Assembly (NCBI GenBank): GCA_027924645.1 | Contig: BSBN01000781.1 | Coordinates: forward strand, 3,906,001 to 3,970,000 | DNA: 64,000 nucleotides | Source of the DNA: Cunninghamia lanceolata | Lineage: Eukaryota; Streptophyta; Pinopsida; Cupressales; Cupressaceae | Direction: 5' to 3' | Shown: positions 11,996 through 21,642 of the stretch, in pieces | Layout of the letters: the number at the start of each line of letters is the position of its first letter | Position numbering within the stretch: position 1 is the first letter of the stretch | The notes under the pieces: generated by a model | Database searches by the model: none | Seen by the model: only the letters and a program-made list of their open reading frames with translations | Told to the model about the DNA's origin: nothing | Program-made: the position numbers and the translations under genes

Positions 11996-14481
11996 CTAAT
12001 GGTTGCACATACCATGGTAAACATTGAAGCTGGTGATGGGAAAGTAGTGTAGGAAGCAACGGAGACTTTTGCTCTTGGATGAATGACGTAGGTATGTAGG
12101 GTTCCACATAGGCTGAGTATTGTCCTGATTTTTGTTCGTCATGTGAGATGGAAGAATTTGAGACTCTTGGATGGAATGGGAGAAAGTAGATGGTTGGAAT
12201 TCTTGAGAGGTGGATGTCTCATGTATCTTGAGGGATTTTTGCTTGGGTACCCAAACCTTTTTGTTTTTAGATAGTACCTGTGGAGGTATGGGTTTGGGTG
12301 TATGCAGCTTTTGTTCAGCTTTTGGAATAATCATTTGTTGCTTGGGGACCCACACCTTTTTCAATTTGGCATTGAGGTGTATGGGTACATGTAGCTTTTG
12401 ATATGGATAATTCTTTGATTCATGGCATTTATATCCTAGGTCATGAGGACTCTTAGGATTTTTGACTTTATAGGTAGAGGCATCTACATATTTGTCATTG
12501 AATCCCTGGGGGATGGTAGAAGTGAGGTTGGTGAAAGCTCCTTGTTTAGACAATATGTGTGTTTGTCAGCCATGATTGGGATATGTAGAGGATTTATAGA
12601 TGGATGGATAAGGTGTTGGAAGAAGTGGTGGTAAAAAGCATGGAGGGGTGTTAGGAGTTGGAAGTAGCGGAGGGAGTTTGGATGGTGGAAGGTGTATGGT
12701 CACATGCTTTTGGGATGTGTATGATAAGGGAGGTGGGATATTAGGAGTTGGAAGTAGTGGAGGGAGTTTGGATGGTGGAAAGTGTATGGTCACATGCTTT
12801 TGACAATTGTAGGATGATGGAGGTGGAATGGCGACATATGTTTTGGGGATATGATAGGGTTTGCGATGGAAAGTGGTAGACTTAGGAGTGGAGGAAGTAC
12901 CAACATCTTGAGTTTTCTCACCTTGGGGTATGTATCCAAGGCCGTATGAAGGTGCAGGGACATTGACATGGATGGGCTCCAAAATACCTTGTTCATGAAG
13001 GCCTAAGCCTTTACCCTGATAGTTCATATTCTGAAGTATATGGTGGACAACAGGATTATGTGTAGGTGGAACACTAGACACAAGTTTCTGATTGGATGGA
13101 GAAGGCGAGATAGCGGATAAGGGTGGTTGGTGTTCTAAGAGAGAGCATTCACGCATGAAGGTGGTAAGACCAAGGATATATGGTGGAGGATTTGCTGCTT
13201 GGTCCATAACAGATGGCAGAGGAGTATTACTGGTTTGATCTTCTACGCTTGCTTGGGAAGCAAGTGTCTCATCAAGGGAAGTGGAAGTTGTTGGATTTTG
13301 GGTAGGACTAGATGGGGTGATAGGCTCAGGACCATGGGACACATAAAGTGGTCTTAGAGGATCATCATGGTCTACTTGATCGTAGATAGGAGCGTCATCA
13401 TAGATGGGATCTTGATCATAGATAGGATTTAGCATGAGGGATTAATGTTCTCTTGTATAGATTCTGCATCAGTGATAATATCTTGATCATAGGAGAGATA
13501 TAGGTTAGGCCTGGTGGGAAATTGGATCTCTTGCTCATGTATAGGTATAGGGTCATTGAAGAGATAAGGGTTATGCAGCAGTCAAATGGGAATGTTTTGA
13601 TCTTGGTTTAGACAAGGAGTCAATGTTTCCACATGCTCTAAAGTGTGCTCTTGACATAACTCTTGGGTTGTGGAAATGGAAGTGGATAGATCTTGGATAG
13701 CTTCTTGGTTGACAATATGGATGTGTGACGGACCTTGACTTTGGTGCACAGTAGAAGGCTCTTCGATAAGCTCAAGGGGTTGCGGATGACATGAAGGGGT
13801 TGCAGGATTTGACAAGGCATGGGAAGAATCTTTGGTACGGTCAAGGACCGGAGTTTGGGGACATGGTTGACTTTCTGCTAATAGCCCTTGGAGCACATCC
13901 TTCTTAGGTGTATGGATAGGTGAATGAGGGGATTTTGCTTTCTCCCTAGCTTTTCTCTAGTTGTATAAATTTGGAAAAACTCTTTTCCACAAATCATCCA
14001 AGGATTCCTTGGTTGTCAGTTTAGAGCTTGGGGAACTCGATGGCGATGTTGGCGTAGGACTGATATGCTTTGAGATGTGTGTCTTAGAAGATAGCGAAGG
14101 AGGACTAGGAGCCAAAGTGGTATACGATTTCCCCCTTGAGGTGGCGGTTGCCTTGTCATGAGTATGGGAAAAAGACATGGGAATTTGGAGCGAGGCATAG
14201 CTAGTGCTGGCACGTTCAGCTTGCAAGAGTGTCAATTCTTGTTTTAAGGCTTGGATATGTTGACAAATTGCTATACAGTCTTGGGGTGAGGGATCTAAGT
14301 TTATTTGCAATTCTAGATATTGGATTTCTTGATCAATATATTCTAGGTGGTTTGCCATGGACACAAGACTGGAAGAGCTTACTAGTTTGGAATGCGCAGC
14401 AGTAAATGCGTCGTAACAGAGTGCAGATGTGTCCCAAGTCGAGACAAGTGTGCCAATTCTAGTTTTTGATTGGTTTGACAA
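11996..14481 (-). pseudogene. Element C: long proline/serine-rich ORF with G-patch-like motif, interrupted
   Basis: This is a minus-strand coding region of about 830 codons, from an ATG at 14481 to a stop at 11996. It is interrupted by stops at about 13957, 13582 and 12566 and one frameshift near 13440. The first 130 residues contain a helical stretch (YIDQEIQYLELQINL, ALKQELTLLQAE) suggesting a short coiled coil. A low-complexity Pro/Ser/Gln region follows. At about 12925-13040 the motif GKGLGLHEQGILEPI...YGLGY resembles a G-patch, an RNA-binding glycine-rich motif. Element D has a similar motif between protease and RT. Downstream, a 90-bp tandem duplication (about 12651-12830) and a repeated KVWVPKQ motif occur. 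No CCHC, protease or RT is present. Function unknown; a Gag-like or RNA-binding accessory role is an inference. Confidence 0.6.
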
Positions 14482-16679
14482 TGTTCAATGATCACACATG
14501 TACAATCATGAGTCACTCACACAAGGCACAAGAAGTAATTTTGAATTTTAAACTTTGAAGAATAATGATGATGCTTAAACAAGCACACGTGGAAGACACA
14601 CCAACATGCCCTAATGTCTAGTTTGATGTAGGGTATGGCCAATTAGGTTCTGGTAATGTTTACACGAGGTTGATAAGGGATTGAAAGTGAAATCTTATCA
14701 CACAGCCGGGAGAAGGGGGTAACCCACCCTTCACCTTCACTTCCCAAAGGTAGAAAGTTCTTTGGGGCTTAGCCAAGAGTGACAAGGTTCTGATTTCAAT
14801 GAGGGTGTCTTTCGATTCAGCCTTGAATGAGGTCGTCCCTAGGGGTGATGAAATCCCCTAGTAGGCCTCCTAGGAAAGGGTAAACAAAAGCAAATCAAGT
14901 GAGGTGTTGTTGGTCTCCAAGGTCACCTTGTGGTGCGAGGAGAGAGCATACACATGCACTCTTGATTCACATTTGCAGTTGTAAATTATCCCTTAGAAAT
15001 TGAAATGTGAGGAGGGCACGTCAATCAATGGTTCTTTTTAGCCCAATTTGAAGATGTGATTGAAGACACTGGTTGATTTTATGACTAATTTGATATGTGA
15101 TGAAGACAAATGTTTGTTTTAGAGAGCCCAAATTGAAGTGTGTTTGCAAGCAAGATTATGAAGAAATGAGAGATAGAATGAGTGCACCTGATTGTTTTCG
15201 CTATCTAAATTGATGTAGATGCTAATCCTGATGTTGTTCCAACCCTGAATGATCACCTGCAAGTCACAGAATCGAAAATGAAGCACGTAGACTAGCCAAG
15301 GAGATTGGTATGTGAAAGTCGATAATCTAATAAAATTAGATGAAAAATGAATTGTTACAGAAAAAATAAGCTCATAGATAGATTCTAGACAAAATTCCAT
15401 ACACTTTGAAAAAATATTTTACTTAAAAATGATCAAATTTGCTCTAGTTATGTGCGTTTGAAGGTTGCAAGTAGGTTTGACTTTGATAGAGAAAAAATGT
15501 TGCAAAATGCTATAGTCACCTGAAAATGTCCTCACGGTTGCAAAGGTCATCTCATCAGCTTTCTGGAAAGTCCAAATTTACAAATTTTCGGCTCCATACG
15601 CAAAAGTTGTGAAAATTTGAAAAAAAAGGCCCTATTTCGCTATGTTGAAAGTCAAAAAAGAAAAAAAGAAAAAAAATTTTAAAAAAAAATGCCCTTTTTT
15701 TTTAATTAAAAAATTGTGTTTTATTTTAATTTTTTATAGTGTTATTTTGCTTTAGGTTTTTATGTGTTTGTGTGTGTGGAGGGCGGAGGTGGAGCGGCGG
15801 AGTGGAGGGGGTGGCTGGCGGATGGGGGAAGGGGTGGTGGATCTGGCGGCGAGTGGCGGAAAGGCTGTGAGAGTGAGCACAGGGGATGGGGCGCGGCAGA
15901 AGAGGCGAAGCCAAGGGGTGGGGCGGCGCGTAGCAGGGGTGGAGGGATCTGGCGGCGGGGAAAGGAACACAGGGAGGGGGTGGAGCGGAGAGCAAGGGAA
16001 GGGATTTAGGAGGGAAGAGCGCGGGGATCGGGGGGTCGGGGATGGCGGGTGGCGCGGGAGAGGTTTGCGCAGGGGGTCGGGCGGGTTTTGGGTGGGGGTT
16101 TTGGGGGGGAGGGTGCGCAGGGGGGAAGTTTGTGCAGGGGGGACGAGGGGAGGGGGGGTTTTCGTGGGGAGGGGAGGGGGGAGGGTAGGGAGAGGGGCGG
16201 GGTTGTTTTTTTTGTTTGTTTGTGTTTTTTTTTTTTTATAATATTTTTTTTTTAAATTTTTTACTGTGTAAATACAAAAGCTTTTAAAGAAAGGTTTTTT
16301 TGATTTTTTGATTTTATTTTTTATTTTTTGTTGTTTTTGTTTTTTGTTTTTTTATTTTTTTAAATGAAAATGTTAAATAGAATAAAAAATAAAACCTAAT
16401 GCAAAATTTATTTATTTTTTTTTCAATTTTTTTTTTAATTTTTATTTTTTTTCAAAAATACGTTGAAAAGTAAAAAAAAAATTCAAAAAATTTCAAGTAA
16501 CAACACTAAAGAATTGATTGGGGATTTCTGACCTCTGAGGCCTTCTGGACCCAATGGTGGGCTCGATTTACACGTAGGAAGCTGTTTGTGAGAGTTGATT
16601 GCCGAATGCTCTCTGAAACACACCTGAATCTGCAACAAGCACTTTCAAAGCCAAACACTCACAAACAAGATGGGGGTTA
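14482..16679 (-). other. Element C 5' leader with a strand-skewed G-rich island
   Basis: There is no supported gene. Bases 14482-15640 are unremarkable spacer. Bases 15640-15760 and 16205-16480 are A/T homopolymer-rich. Between them, 15770-16200 is extremely G-rich on the plus strand (C-rich in the sense strand of the element), with runs such as GGGGGGGAGGG. Open frames here are by-products of composition. Confidence 0.7.
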
Positions 16680-16696
16680 GATCACAGTGGGCGCCA
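16680..16696 (-). promoter_or_regulatory. Element C primer binding site
   Basis: On the minus strand, three bases after the 5' LTR end, the sequence reads TGGCGCCCACTGTGATC. TGGCGCC begins the primer site of many Tat/Athila elements, complementary to a tRNA ending GGCGCCA. I do not assign the tRNA beyond that. Confidence 0.7.
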
Positions 16697-16699
16697 AAA

Positions 16700-17723
16700 T
16701 GTGAATGAGAAAATCAGATTGATCAACTAAGATAATTTAACCCAAACAACAATGAAATATGCGAATAACAAGAATAAACAAATGAAAGCATAAAACTTAC
16801 AACCTTCTTACCTCACGGCTTCCATTGGTCGCTTATTCTTTCTTGATCTTGAATGATGAAGATGGGCCCTCAGGGAGCTTGCTTCCTTGCTTCGTTTCCT
16901 CAAGATGACAAGAAGAAATGGCTATGATACTTTGTGTGATTGAAGATGAGCTTCAACACACTAATGATGGAGGATGATATGAGAATGGCTAGAATAAGGA
17001 GATTTGAGAAGAAGAATGATTCTCTAGAGGAATTTGAGCATAGTAAGGATGCCAAAAGAAGTCTCTCTAATTGCTTAGAGAAGGGTTCTATTTATAGATA
17101 TTCTGAAAATAGAATGGAGGGTGAGGATCAAAAGATGAGATCAATGGCTCTCATTTTTTGTGAATCTTTAATTCATAATGGATGAATTAAAAATTCAGAG
17201 TGGGGGATAGTGGATGAGTTAAAAATTCAGAGTGGAGGATAGTGGATGAATTAAAAATTCAGAGTGGAGGATAGTGAGTTATGACAATTGAATTCTTAAT
17301 TCATGGTGGAGGATAATGGGGAATAATTGAGTTGAAAATTCAATGAGTGGAGAATAGTGGGGAACAATTGAATTGAACAATTGGTGGAGGATAGTGGGGA
17401 ACAATTGAATTAAGAATTTAATTTTGGATTTTGGAGGATATTAGCTAATTAAATATTAAAAATATTTAATTATATGTGCAACATGGTGAGGTGGAAGAGA
17501 TGAGGTGGATTGATGAAGTGAATTTTGTGAGGTGGATTTATTATTTGAGACATTAGAAGAATTTAGGGATTTTAATTAAATAAAATAATTTTATTTAATT
17601 GTAGGATAATGAACCAATCAAATAAACTTATAATATTTATTTAATTGACAGAAGAAAATAAGAATTAAAATAAATATCAGAATATTTACTTAATTCAATC
17701 TGAGCCAATTTTAGGCTATTACA
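16700..17723 (-). repeat. Element C 5' LTR (right copy)
   Basis: It starts TGTGAATGAG and ends GGCTATTACA on the plus strand. A clean minus-strand TATA box (TCTATAAATAG, plus positions 17088-17098) lies at the position matching the left copy. It is 83 bp shorter than the left LTR, mainly because it has fewer units of the roughly 40-bp GTGGAGGATAGTGGGGAACA repeat. Confidence 0.92.
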
Positions 17724-17728
17724 GTTTA

Positions 17729-17913
17729 GATTAGACTTAGTATATAAGTATGTGTTGAGGCCAATGAAGGCATCCACAAATTTATTGTATTGATCTTGCT
17801 CAAAGGAGGTTGTCCCCTCAAAGTGGTCTGCGATCAATAAATTCCTTCTATGTTTCTACTATTTCTGTTATTTCATGTATTTTTCATTATATTGTTGCAG
17901 GAGGTTCCTCTCA
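17729..17913 (+). repeat. Element B 3' LTR, right part
   Basis: This segment resumes the B LTR exactly where it stopped at 8434, after the second GTTTA copy (17724-17728), and ends CTCTCA at 17913. It has 13 mismatches to the 5' LTR in 185 bp, and keeps the TATA box at 17741-17747. Confidence 0.92.
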
Positions 17914-18440
17914 CAGGTAGAAGATGAAGTCACGGTTCACTTGAGAAAAGAGAGGTTTCTAGTTGGAACATATAATAAGTTGAAAATAAAGAAATTTAGA
18001 CCATGCAGAATTTTGAAGAAGCACGATTCAGGAAATGCATATGAGGTAGAGTTGCCGAGTGGGATCAATATTTTTCTTGTTTTCAATATTGTTGATTTAT
18101 CAGAATATCATGAAGGTGGAATAGAGGATGGACCAACAGAAGAACAATGGAGTATTCTAACATCTACTTCAAAGGAGGAGATAGAAGAGATCTTGGATAG
18201 CCATGTGGAAAGGAGTACTGAGAATAGGCAATATGAAGAATATCTAGTGAAGTGGAAAGGAAGGCCTATTGAAAATTCTTCCTAGTTATCTAAGGCAAAT
18301 GTTGACTGTTTGGGGTTTTCCTCAAACACCTGAGATGTGACAAGGTCACTTTTTAAAATTACCCTGGGTGTCTGATGCAGGAGCATCCAGTGGTGTAAGG
18401 GCAATCTTGCATCACCCAAAAAAAAAGATGATGATTCAAA
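17914..18440 (+). pseudogene. Element A: integrase C-terminal domain and chromodomain
   Basis: This is the continuation of the frame cut at 2713. It opens QVEDEVTVHLRKERF, then FRPCRILKKHDSGNAYEVEL (the GPF/Y-like domain region). A chromodomain follows at about 18180-18290: EEILDSHVE, QYEEYLVKWKGRP and ENSS, then a stop at 18283 where Trp is expected (TGG to TAG). Further C-terminal residues are readable to about 18440 with more stops. The first five bases, CAGGT, double as the right target-site duplication of B. Confidence 0.85.
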
Positions 18441-19221
18441 ATCATTGATGTTATTTTTATTTCTTTTCAAAATTAGTATTTCTGGTTCCATAATCGCTTG
18501 AATAATGATGAACTTTTAGTTTTTCCAAACTACTCAAAATAGCAAATTGTTATTTTTAAAAAGTTTTCATTTGGGCACGGATTGAGGCAAAAATTTATAG
18601 GAAGCTTTGTAAATGAAAAATAAGACCTTTGGCAAAGGAATCGTGCAAAGATTATTTATGAGCTGAAAGATATTAAAGTTTCCGTTTCCCAAAAACGCTT
18701 GAAAATTATTCAAATTCAAGTTTGAGACACTAAACGGCCCCGTACAAGCCTGAAAATGAGTGGAACCAGCAGAGCGAGTTTTTATCACATAGAGCACTCT
18801 GCGAGCATTCCAGCGCTTCAAACAGTTCATCAATCGGACACCCGAATCAAACGTTATGGCTCCCGAAAGTTGACCTATTTTTGGAGGGAGATGCAAAATT
18901 CAAAATTTGGCTGGAGGCTGCCAAAAAGGCTATTAATAACCATTTTTGGGAACCCTTGGAAGTAATAGAGATAAGGGGGAAAGCGTAGAGTTAAGAATAG
19001 GTTGGAAAAATAGAAACTCTAGCTGATATGGGGTTACAGAAAGTAGAAGATTCCAAGGTCTTGAGATAGGTAGTTGTAATGTGTTGTAGCCTATGGAGGA
19101 TTGATTCCTCTGATTGTATTTGAGTTTTTGTAATGTAATGAGTTGTCCAAATCAATAAAAAAATATTCTATTTCTATGTGCAATTTATATTATTGTGTGT
19201 TTTCTGATTTACCCCCCTCCA
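18430..19221 (+). repeat. Element A 3' LTR (approximate)
   Basis: After the polyprotein and an A-rich tract (18419-18428), a non-coding block runs to ACCCCCCTCCA at 19221, where helicase homology begins. AATAAA at about 19155 near the end is a plausible polyadenylation signal. The start at 18430 (TGATGATTC) is a guess, because the 5' LTR is outside the window and cannot be aligned. Confidence 0.5.
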
Positions 19222-19618
19222 TCAAGAGTTTGGTGCAACTTTCATATGGTAGTTACATTAAACAAAATCTTCTATCAATATGGTGAAGAACCAACACAAC
19301 TTGCTTTTCATAGACTACTTTCAAATATAAGAAATATAGAGCCAACATCACTAGACTAGGAGTTTATAATGACCTGATCTAATTCTTCTCTTAGTTGTGC
19401 AACAAAGCATTATTTTAGTCCTTGATACATTTGTTTGCAGCTAATGACTTGGTTTCATTGCATAATAAACAAATCCTAAAATGGGAGGTGCCTATTTCAA
19501 GATGTAATACAAACAACTAAGGGGTAGATCATGCTCAAATATAGAAGACAAACATCTTGATGCAAAGGTTCTCTTGCGTGTTGGGCAACAAGTTATGCTC
19601 AATTCAAATTTATGGATA
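19222..19618 (+). pseudogene. PIF1/Helitron-type helicase remnant, copy 1 (plus strand)
   Basis: About 400 bp match the minus strand of 24330-24724 at roughly nine bases in ten by eye. Translated pieces match the PIF1-like helicase C-terminal half: GEEPTQLAFHRLLSNIRN (about 19285), then LVSLHNKQILK and VLGNKLCSIQ, with stops and frame changes. The left end abuts element A at the point where A inserted. The right end stops before the VNGALG-type C-terminal block that copy 2 retains. Such helicases occur as cellular PIF1 and as the helicase half of Helitron Rep-Hel; the plant repeat context favours Helitron. Confidence 0.7.
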
Positions 19619-19629
19619 AGAATAGATCT

Positions 19630-19935
19630 ATAAGAAAGAAAAACATCCATAAATGATTAAGTAAATAAATCTATAAAATAGAGATGATTTTACAGTACTC
19701 ACTTAAATATCTTACATGCATGTATCTAAAAGATGTCTGAGTTCTATCTATATAATCATTCTTTGAAAATGAAAAAAATCCATAAGTGATTAAGTAAATA
19801 AATTTATAAAATAAAGATAGAAGTACTAATCTTAAAAAAAAAAAGACATCCATAAGTGATTAAGTTAATAAATCTATAAAATAAAAATGGTTTTATAATA
19901 CTAAAATAAATATCTTAAATACATTTTCTGTAAGT
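19630..19935. repeat. Irregular tandem repeat, three copies
   Basis: The unit CATCCATAARTGATTAAGTA plus AATAAATCTATAAAATA appears at about 19645, 19780 and 19847 with variable spacers. It lies right after the truncated helicase copy. There are no terminal inverted repeats and no coding capacity. Confidence 0.7.
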
Positions 19936-21331
19936 TGAATGAGACATATCAATATAATTGTAATGATGAATTTCATATACCCATGTCAATTCCCATTTAG
20001 CTTGGGCCTATTTTGATGGAATGCCTTGTGTGAAGTTGGGACTCATTCACCAAATCATCACCCCTTCCTATTTAAACTCATTCTCATACATTTCACCCTA
20101 TCCTATCTATACCCACACTCATTCTGATACATTTTCCATAATTAACCTTCTATTACACCATGTCTGCACATACTCCCATAAATTCACATACCTTGTGGAG
20201 GCATTTTGAGGTAATAACTATCTAGTGTTATGGGGATGCCCATTACAATGATAGTCGAATGAAAGGGTGATGTGACCAGAATATTACGAGAATGATGTGG
20301 ATAGGCATGCCAGACATTTGTCATAAGTCTTGAGGTAAATGAGCGTGGAAGAAGGTGACACCAGAGAAGATAATGGTAATTTTGCTTGGAATTCAATGGT
20401 GTGAAGTATGATGCGATAGATTGACAACGCATCAAGGAAGAAGAATGTGAAGAGATTTTTCAAGTGTGTGAAATAAATTTTCTACCCAGCAAAGGAATTG
20501 GGTGCAGATCTTCACAAGATATACCAGTTATGGAGTGGATATGCATTTAACACGTAAATGCACCAAGGCATGGAGATGTCTGTGTAAAGGTTGCCATTTT
20601 ACCATCCAAATTGGTAAGAAACTCTTTTCAAAATTTCTCTTTCTTCAGCACTTGTGTTTTCAATATTTTTTAACATTTTGAATATTGTAATTTCGCCAAC
20701 ACATCGCATGTATAAAAATGAGCAATTACCTAGGAAGCATCTTAGGAAAATCATTTAATAGTTTGCACTTGAGAAATGTGAAAGCATTAATGATTGTAAC
20801 TACTTGGGAAGTTTAGTATCACATACATAGTATCATTTGTTATCAGGGGAATTATTATGTAAAAACTTATTGATGATAAATGATTGAATAGTAGTAATGG
20901 AGTTCTGCCATTTCTGTAGTCATTATGTATGTGCATATATATTTTTATAGTTATGCTTGCACTATATCAAATTATGTAGGTCATATAGAGGGTGAAGGGC
21001 TCAAGTTTGTTTTAGATGAGATTGCAGATATGAAAGCCAAGATATGGGAATTAAAGTAAGTGTTTAGCCATAGGTTATTGCACACATCAAGATAGAATGA
21101 CTAACACAATGATTCTATGCTTTCTGTTGAGCACTTTGGTTTCCAATAATAAAGGCTGATAATGGATGGTGTCAACACATACAACTTTAAAGATCATATT
21201 TTATGATGAAGGTACAAATCAATTGCATTTTCTATACACACAAAATTTCAAGGGTCAAGTTAGTATAAAAAATTGAAAAACTGTGTCATCGTCATTTGTA
21301 TATATATATCAAAGCATCCATACAACACTAC
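19936..21331 (+). other. Intergenic segment with two exon-like stretches of unknown origin
   Basis: No complete gene is seen. Bases 20425-20613 form an open stretch with one TAA (20547) that ends at a consensus donor (TTG|GTAAGAA). Bases 20980-21055 lie between a TATGTAG acceptor and a GTAAGTG donor and are open in one frame (GLKFVLDEIADMKAK). The phases do not join cleanly as they stand. They could be relics of one captured or decayed host gene. I do not recognise a family. Confidence 0.25.
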
Positions 21332-21337
21332 TTTATT
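21332..21337 (-). terminator. Candidate polyadenylation signal of the aldo-keto reductase
   Basis: AATAAA on the minus strand lies 306 bp past the stop codon, in an AT-rich stretch. Position and motif fit a plant near-upstream element, but no transcript end can be seen. Confidence 0.35.
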
Positions 21338-21642
21338 AAAAAAAATTAAATGGACATCAAAAGCTTATTGATACTTTTAGTAGATTTAACTGTTTGTAGA
21401 ATACCTTGAAACCTTGCCACAATTTGTTACAAACTTCATCTTACATTACTACTTTCTTGAGCACCAAAATAGAGATTGTATCTGATCTCTTGTTATAAAC
21501 ATTTGTACCCATAGAAAACTTTGTTGCACCCAGTAAAGCTATTGCCTTCATTATAATAGCGATAAAGTATATAAATCCATAAAATATCTTCTTGTAAGTG
21601 CCAATTAGTTGTGACTGGCTTAAACTAAGGGGCATGGCTATG

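Larger units (their letters stand above)
8435..17723 (-). mobile_element. Element C: pol-less Tat-type gypsy element (LARD-like) inside the 3' LTR of B
   Basis: LTRs of 1107 bp (8435-9541) and 1024 bp (16700-17723) flank the element, which has a perfect 5-bp target duplication GTTTA. Orientation is minus: the base run after the left LTR reads GAGGGGCAAAA on the minus strand (a polypurine tract), and the sequence next to the right LTR reads TGGCGCC... (a primer site). LTR TATA boxes also point left. The only long frame is an interrupted roughly 830-codon ORF on the minus strand. No protease, RT, RNase H or integrase is readable. The 3' region and polypurine tract resemble those of element D, so D-like elements are the likely helpers. 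Confidence 0.88.
2714..17913 (+). mobile_element. Element B: Ty3/gypsy chromovirus inserted in the integrase of A, split by C
   Basis: Two LTRs of 313 bp each bound the element: 2714-3026, and 8307-8434 joined to 17729-17913 once C is removed. Both start TGTTAGGAACCC and end in CA. The flanking duplication is TAAGT (2709-2713) versus CAGGT (17914-17918). Both differ by one base from CAAGT, which would restore the Gln-Val codons of A. A primer binding site, gag, pol in the order PR-RT-RH-IN, a degenerate chromodomain and a polypurine tract lie between. A hand alignment of the LTRs gives about 18 mismatches in 313 positions, mostly transitions. Confidence 0.93.
1..19221 (+). mobile_element. Element A: Ty3/gypsy chromovirus, 5' truncated by the window, split by B and C
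   Basis: The plus-strand gypsy polyprotein runs in the order protease, RT, RNase H, integrase from base 2 to 2713. It resumes at 17914 with the integrase C-terminus and a chromodomain. The intervening 2714-17913 is element B, which itself carries element C. The reading frame rejoins across B: the codons before the break (Lys-Glu-Phe) continue as Gln-Val-Glu-Asp-Glu at 17914, as in intact gypsy integrases. The 5' LTR, gag and most of the protease lie before base 1. The right end is placed at about 19221, where homology to a helicase remnant begins. Visible: domain order and frame continuity. Inferred: the right boundary. Confidence 0.85.

Noticed and set aside
15762..16255. Gly/Arg-rich overlapping open frames
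   Set aside because: They are open in several frames at once because the sequence is a G-rich, stop-poor composition island; no start context or motif.
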